A stretch of 27,616 nucleotides of DNA from Welwitschia mirabilis (taxonomy: Eukaryota > Gnetophyta > Gnetopsida > Welwitschiales). The notes below the pieces were generated by a model. It was not told the DNA's origin and ran no database searches. It saw nothing but the letters and a program-made list of their open reading frames with translations. The stretch lies in contig JBOZIK010000001.1 in the NCBI GenBank assembly GCA_051453625.1, positions 108,148,265-108,175,880 of the forward strand, read 5' to 3'. The position numbers and the translations under genes are program-made. Of the stretch, positions 23,006 through 27,616 are shown piece by piece (position 1 is the first letter of the stretch; each line of letters begins with the position of its first letter).

Positions 23006-23724
23006 TAGCTTAGATATATACTATGTATATATCCAACATTTGGCCGTGTGATATCTATCAGTACTACCTTATAAACAAGAGTATAAGCATTGACCAATAG
23101 CGACTACTGTTGACCATTTAAGTTAACGTTAAATCAAGGCAATGTAGGTTGTTCACCAAATAGTCAATGCTGACCTTCGAGCAAACATTCAGTGCTTCTC
23201 TTTTGGTTGACATCACCATAAAGGAGGTACACTGTCATTCATACAGGGGTTATAGCCTATCATATCATTTGTCTTTAGACTACTAGGGACGTAATAGGAA
23301 TGCCCCATCTTTAGCCACCCAGCTGAGAGTGGTTTCCATCCATCTAAGAGTTTCAACCATCCACCCGATAGTGTTTGTACATAAAGGGAATTTCATCAAG
23401 CTACATAGTCCAAAGGACGAGTTTGCATAGTAGACCAAAACATTTCCATGCATGCATTGATTGTGTATCCCTAAATCTCCTTCATGGTCACCCATAATCA
23501 TACTATGTATGAAAGCCCAGTAGTTGAGAGAGAAGTATTAATTATTTCGTCTACAGTCAACATTGACTATGTGGTGAACAACCTATGTTGCCTTGATCAC
23601 AAGTCAACTTAAATGGTCAATAACAGTCACTAATAGTCAATGCTAGTACCATCATCCATAAGGTAGTATTAATAGATATCAATCAGCCAAATGTTAGATA
23701 TATACTATGTATATATCTAAGCTA
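23006..23724. mobile_element. 719-bp fold-back (MITE-like) element with 170-bp terminal inverted repeats
   Basis: The left arm 23006-23175 and the reverse complement of the right arm 23555-23724 align end to end over 170 bases, roughly 80% identical by eye. Both begin TAGCTTAGATATATAC. Each arm contains a perfect hairpin GATATATAC-TAT-GTATATATC (23012-23032 and 23697-23717). The inner 379 bp have no open frame of note. If the outermost TA is a duplicated target, the ends would be GCTTAG with a TA duplication, as in Tc1/mariner-type elements; the flanks show no longer duplication. It is non-autonomous because no transposase is present. Confidence 0.85.
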
Positions 23725-25326
23725 ATAATTATGAGTCACTAATGAAAGTAATGAAATATCATAACAAGATCTTTTACATTTTCAAATAATCTTGTAATTT
23801 GTAGTTTCAACCTATAAGCATGATTTCATTGAGTTATGGTGACATCATGTGTAGAATCCATGACATTAACCAAATGGCAAAATATAGTTTTAGGTTATAT
23901 ACTTACGCTAATAGTGTCATTTATTAATTAAGTGATATATAGCATTTTTTATATATTTATCAATAATGTATGTTATATAGTATGATCAATGTTATTTAAT
24001 AATGTGAAGCATTTTAATGTTGAGGAATTCTCTTAACTCATTACGTTTTCATCATGTATTCATATTTCATTAGACAAGTTAGTTATGTTACACCTTAATA
24101 TGGGTTATTGTATTAGTTAACTACGAAAATCACTCACTTTTTCAGGTGAAGATCTTTTTATTAACAATCATCCTCCATCCTTCAACACTACCATAGATGA
24201 TTTTGGATCATTTTCAAATCTAAACCTAATAAAACCTTATCATATGCATAACAAAGTAATCTCTAAGAAACCATTGTCTTACAACTAATTAAATGAGTTT
24301 CTCTCATCTTAGACCTTTGAAAATCCCATAAGGAATCATGCTGTTATTCATACAAGTATTAATATTTAATGATATATACTTAAGTATCATATAAAATGTT
24401 TATCATTTTTGTATATACAAAATGCTTATTAACCATCATAATGTCAAATTTGTATTATATTTCTATTTTTTCATTAACTTTGACTTTGAGTTTACAACTA
24501 GTATTTTAAGACAATAGAAGATATCTTCACCAAAAGTGGTTTTTCCATTTCATGTAATCATGTTTTCAAACTAAACTCAATATTTTATATTATTTATGGA
24601 CCTAGTTTCTTTATTTAAAGGTGTAAAATGGCTACCTTACTAGGATCTATATCTTTAGATATTTTCATTAGCATGTCAATGTATGATATTGGTTTCTTCT
24701 CTTTCTTTGAAGCATATCTTGCAATATATAATGCAATAACATATTTATTGGGCATATTTTGTAAGTTTGTATTTGCTCTTCATATCTACAGAATCATTCT
24801 ATTATAACCATTTAACCTATCCTAATTTCTTCTTAGCCCATACTTTTCTCCTTTTTTCATCTCTATACAATCTTAAGTTACAAGATTATAGCTCCCATGG
24901 TATGTTATACCTAAATGAATGAAATATTAGCATGTAGTATATGAAGATGTTTTTTAAGCTTAAAACACCAGTACTTACAAATTTCTCTATCATTTTGTCT
25001 TCTCAAACATGCTCTTAGCTTCTGAACTATAGATCTTTAAACACTGTTTCATAGAGTTGTGTAATATCAGTATACATCCACATCTTCTAGATCCTCTTTT
25101 TGTACTTAACATGCATCAAGATTCAAGTTTGCCTTGAAATTCTACAAATAAAAATTTATTATAGTGGTCAATGCATAATCAATAACTAAATATGTATTAA
25201 ACACTATAAAGCTTTTACATACATCATTAGGTCTTCCACACTCATTAAGTTTACTATTCCATGCACTTGTAAAGGAATCAAAAAATTTCTTTGTATTTTT
25301 CATTATGAAATAATCAATTTGGTTAT
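23725..25326. other. AT-rich intergenic DNA
   Basis: There is no recognisable gene, RNA gene or transposon domain. A 65-codon minus-strand frame at 25142-25339 has ordinary-looking composition but no motif I recognise. Confidence 0.55.
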
Positions 25327-26563
25327 TGTCACGTCCCAAATTTCAAAAAAAAATTAAGACTTAAGATTAAATATTTTAAGGCTAATAATTCACACTAAAT
25401 TTTGTATGTTTTCTTTTATTGCTAATAGTTTCATGATTATTATTTTGTGCCTTGGCTTATTCATTTAANNNNNNNNNNNNNNNNNNNNNNNNNNNNNNNN
25501 NNNNNNNNNNNNNNNNNNNNNNNNNNNNNNNNNNNNNNNNNNNNNNNNNNNNNNNNNNNNNNNNNNNNNNNNNNNNNNNNNNNNNNNNNNNNNNNNNNNN
25601 NNNNNNNNNNNNNNNNNNNNNNNNNNNNNNNNNNNNNNNNNNNNNNNNNNNNNNNNNNNNNNNNNNNNNNNNNNNNNNNNNNNNNNNNNNNNNNNNNNNN
25701 NNNNNNNNNNNNNNNNNNNNNNNNNNNNNNNNNNNNNNNNNNNNNNNNNNNNNNNNNNNNNNNNNNNNNNNNNNNNNNNNNNNNNNNTGTGGAGAACCCT
25801 TTGATACCGAGTCTTGGAGCCTAGAAAAGCCTTGAAGACTTACAACCTTCACAAGATCTTGAGTTCTTCTTAAAAATCAGTATGGTTATGGTTTTCGTTG
25901 ATCTTTTGTTTGGTTCATGCAAATACATTTGTCTCTTGTATGTTCTAATTGGATCCTGCATCCTTCACGTCTTTAAAGTAAATCTTTTCATATGCATATC
26001 ATCGCTATGACTCATCTTCGATGCTTAAAGCTTTTCGTGACCAAATCATGCGGCTTTAGGGGGCTGGGCCACCTGAAGGGCTCCTACTGGCCATAAGAGT
26101 GACTATTAGTGATGTGAGGTTATCCATCTAACTGTTACATGACATAATGTTATGCGGCTTTAAGGCGTTATCCCACTTGGGGGATTCCTATTGGCCATAG
26201 GAATGATCCAGTAGACAATGGATAATTGACACCCCTCTGACAGGGCATACTGTTCCTTGAACTTTCATGAGATCTGAATATTTTACCTCGATTTTTGTGT
26301 TGATTTGAAATTCTAGTCAACTGATATTTGTTGTAAACTCCTCCTTGTTTTCAAAAACCCTTACCTTGAACCTTGCCATGGACCATACTGGGAACTGTGG
26401 AGGTACAGTTCTCACGTCATGCTTTGCATGTACAGGACCGAGCATGAGGACGGCCTTGGAATGAGTCAGTGGCTGCTGTTGGATGGAGAATTATTTTCAT
26501 ACTTGTTGTTTAAATTCACGTATTTAGTCAAGACCTTAGATAATCTAACTGTAATATGAATGT
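25327..26563 (+). repeat. Possible LTR or LTR fragment, interrupted by a gap
   Basis: TGTCACGTCCCAAATTTC at 25327 resembles the start of many plant Ty3/gypsy LTRs, which often open TGTMACG(T/C)CCC. The DNA after the 319-N gap (25469-25787) is non-coding with mixed composition, and ends TGTAATATGAATGT just before the 816-N gap at 26564. A further TGTAATGCCCAAAG at about 27446 could be a second, related terminus. No coding domain or partner LTR is visible, so this is a weak assignment. Confidence 0.3.
26048..26206 (+). repeat. Two diverged 55-bp direct repeats
   Basis: Units 26048-26102 and 26152-26206 each begin ATGCGGCTTTA, contain CCTA(C/T)TGGCCATA, and end in TGA after 55 bases. They are spaced 104 bases apart. 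Such internal repeats are common in LTRs. Confidence 0.75.
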
Positions 26564-27379
26564 NNNNNNNNNNNNNNNNNNNNNNNNNNNNNNNNNNNNN
26601 NNNNNNNNNNNNNNNNNNNNNNNNNNNNNNNNNNNNNNNNNNNNNNNNNNNNNNNNNNNNNNNNNNNNNNNNNNNNNNNNNNNNNNNNNNNNNNNNNNNN
26701 NNNNNNNNNNNNNNNNNNNNNNNNNNNNNNNNNNNNNNNNNNNNNNNNNNNNNNNNNNNNNNNNNNNNNNNNNNNNNNNNNNNNNNNNNNNNNNNNNNNN
26801 NNNNNNNNNNNNNNNNNNNNNNNNNNNNNNNNNNNNNNNNNNNNNNNNNNNNNNNNNNNNNNNNNNNNNNNNNNNNNNNNNNNNNNNNNNNNNNNNNNNN
26901 NNNNNNNNNNNNNNNNNNNNNNNNNNNNNNNNNNNNNNNNNNNNNNNNNNNNNNNNNNNNNNNNNNNNNNNNNNNNNNNNNNNNNNNNNNNNNNNNNNNN
27001 NNNNNNNNNNNNNNNNNNNNNNNNNNNNNNNNNNNNNNNNNNNNNNNNNNNNNNNNNNNNNNNNNNNNNNNNNNNNNNNNNNNNNNNNNNNNNNNNNNNN
27101 NNNNNNNNNNNNNNNNNNNNNNNNNNNNNNNNNNNNNNNNNNNNNNNNNNNNNNNNNNNNNNNNNNNNNNNNNNNNNNNNNNNNNNNNNNNNNNNNNNNN
27201 NNNNNNNNNNNNNNNNNNNNNNNNNNNNNNNNNNNNNNNNNNNNNNNNNNNNNNNNNNNNNNNNNNNNNNNNNNNNNNNNNNNNNNNNNNNNNNNNNNNN
27301 NNNNNNNNNNNNNNNNNNNNNNNNNNNNNNNNNNNNNNNNNNNNNNNNNNNNNNNNNNNNNNNNNNNNNNNNNNNNNNN
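26564..27379. other. Assembly gap, 816 N
   Basis: This and the 319-N gap at 25469-25787 hide the content of the right end. Any long frame reported across them is an artefact. Confidence 0.95.
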
Positions 27380-27616
27380 TTAAAGCCTTAAATTTCTTTT
27401 TAAAATGAGCAATGATAGTCATTTAATTCAAAAAAAGAAAATGGATGTAATGCCCAAAGTCGAACCGCCACCCTTTTCTTTATCATTCCTCACCTCTACC
27501 ACTTCACCAACAGCGCAATGAATGACAATAATATCAGAACGCCTTTATTGTAGAGGGCATCTGTTACTGGCCTGCATATCACCCTCTCCTGCATGGTGCA
27601 TTTCCGCTGTGCGGCG
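27380..27616. other. Right edge of the window, unassigned
   Basis: Short AT-rich sequence passes into more balanced composition (after about 27450). I see no gene in it; it may belong to the same repeat class as 25327-26563. Confidence 0.4.

Noticed and set aside
26466-27422. Long frames of 275-318 codons near the right end
   Set aside because: They consist almost entirely of Ns.

Overview
The window looks like nuclear DNA from a seed plant, possibly a large-genome species such as a gymnosperm. The reasons are a four-exon group I bZIP gene with canonical GT-AG introns, an old Ty1/copia retrotransposon, LINE copies whose ORF1 carries a DUF4283-like/CCHC zinc-knuckle protein, long AT-rich intergenic DNA, and scaffold gaps (Ns at 8740-8839, 11664-11763, 13220-13271, 25469-25787 and 26564-27379). 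The genus cannot be fixed from sequence alone.

Layout. 1-4181 is the 3' part of a decayed Ty1/copia element on the + strand: integrase, a C-rich and partly GC-rich insert or linker, reverse transcriptase, RNase H, polypurine tract and a short 3' LTR of about 209 bp. 4182-6309 is AT-rich, with a possible Ty3/gypsy RNase H trace near 4500-4600 and an unidentified decayed coding-like block at 5573-6028. 6310-14530 holds two same-orientation LINE copies on the minus strand: an older 5'-truncated copy A (6310-8739) and a near full-length copy B (8840 to about 14530, with ORF1 and ORF2). 14531-18849 is mostly featureless, apart from a degenerate 57-bp tandem repeat and a short TG repeat. 18850-21246 (minus) is the only intact gene: a 608-residue bZIP factor of the bZIP29/bZIP30/VIP1/RF2a type. 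Its leader and promoter extend to about 22300, with ACGCGTGTCC/ACGTG motifs. 23006-23724 is a 719-bp fold-back (MITE-like) element about 1.76 kb upstream of the bZIP start codon. 25327 to the end holds probable LTR-type repeat DNA and two large gaps.

How it fits together. The window is one host regulatory gene surrounded by dead transposons. The transposon stops and lost catalytic residues are largely C-to-T or G-to-A type changes, as expected from deamination of methylated, silenced DNA, while the bZIP reading frame and splice sites are clean. I see no prokaryotic-style gene system. The most interesting points are the bZIP control region (CE3-like/ABRE-like cluster, two out-of-frame start codons five bases apart, nearby fold-back element rich in TTGAC), the CpG-retaining insert inside the copia element, and the conserved charged tail at the 3' end of the LINE family.
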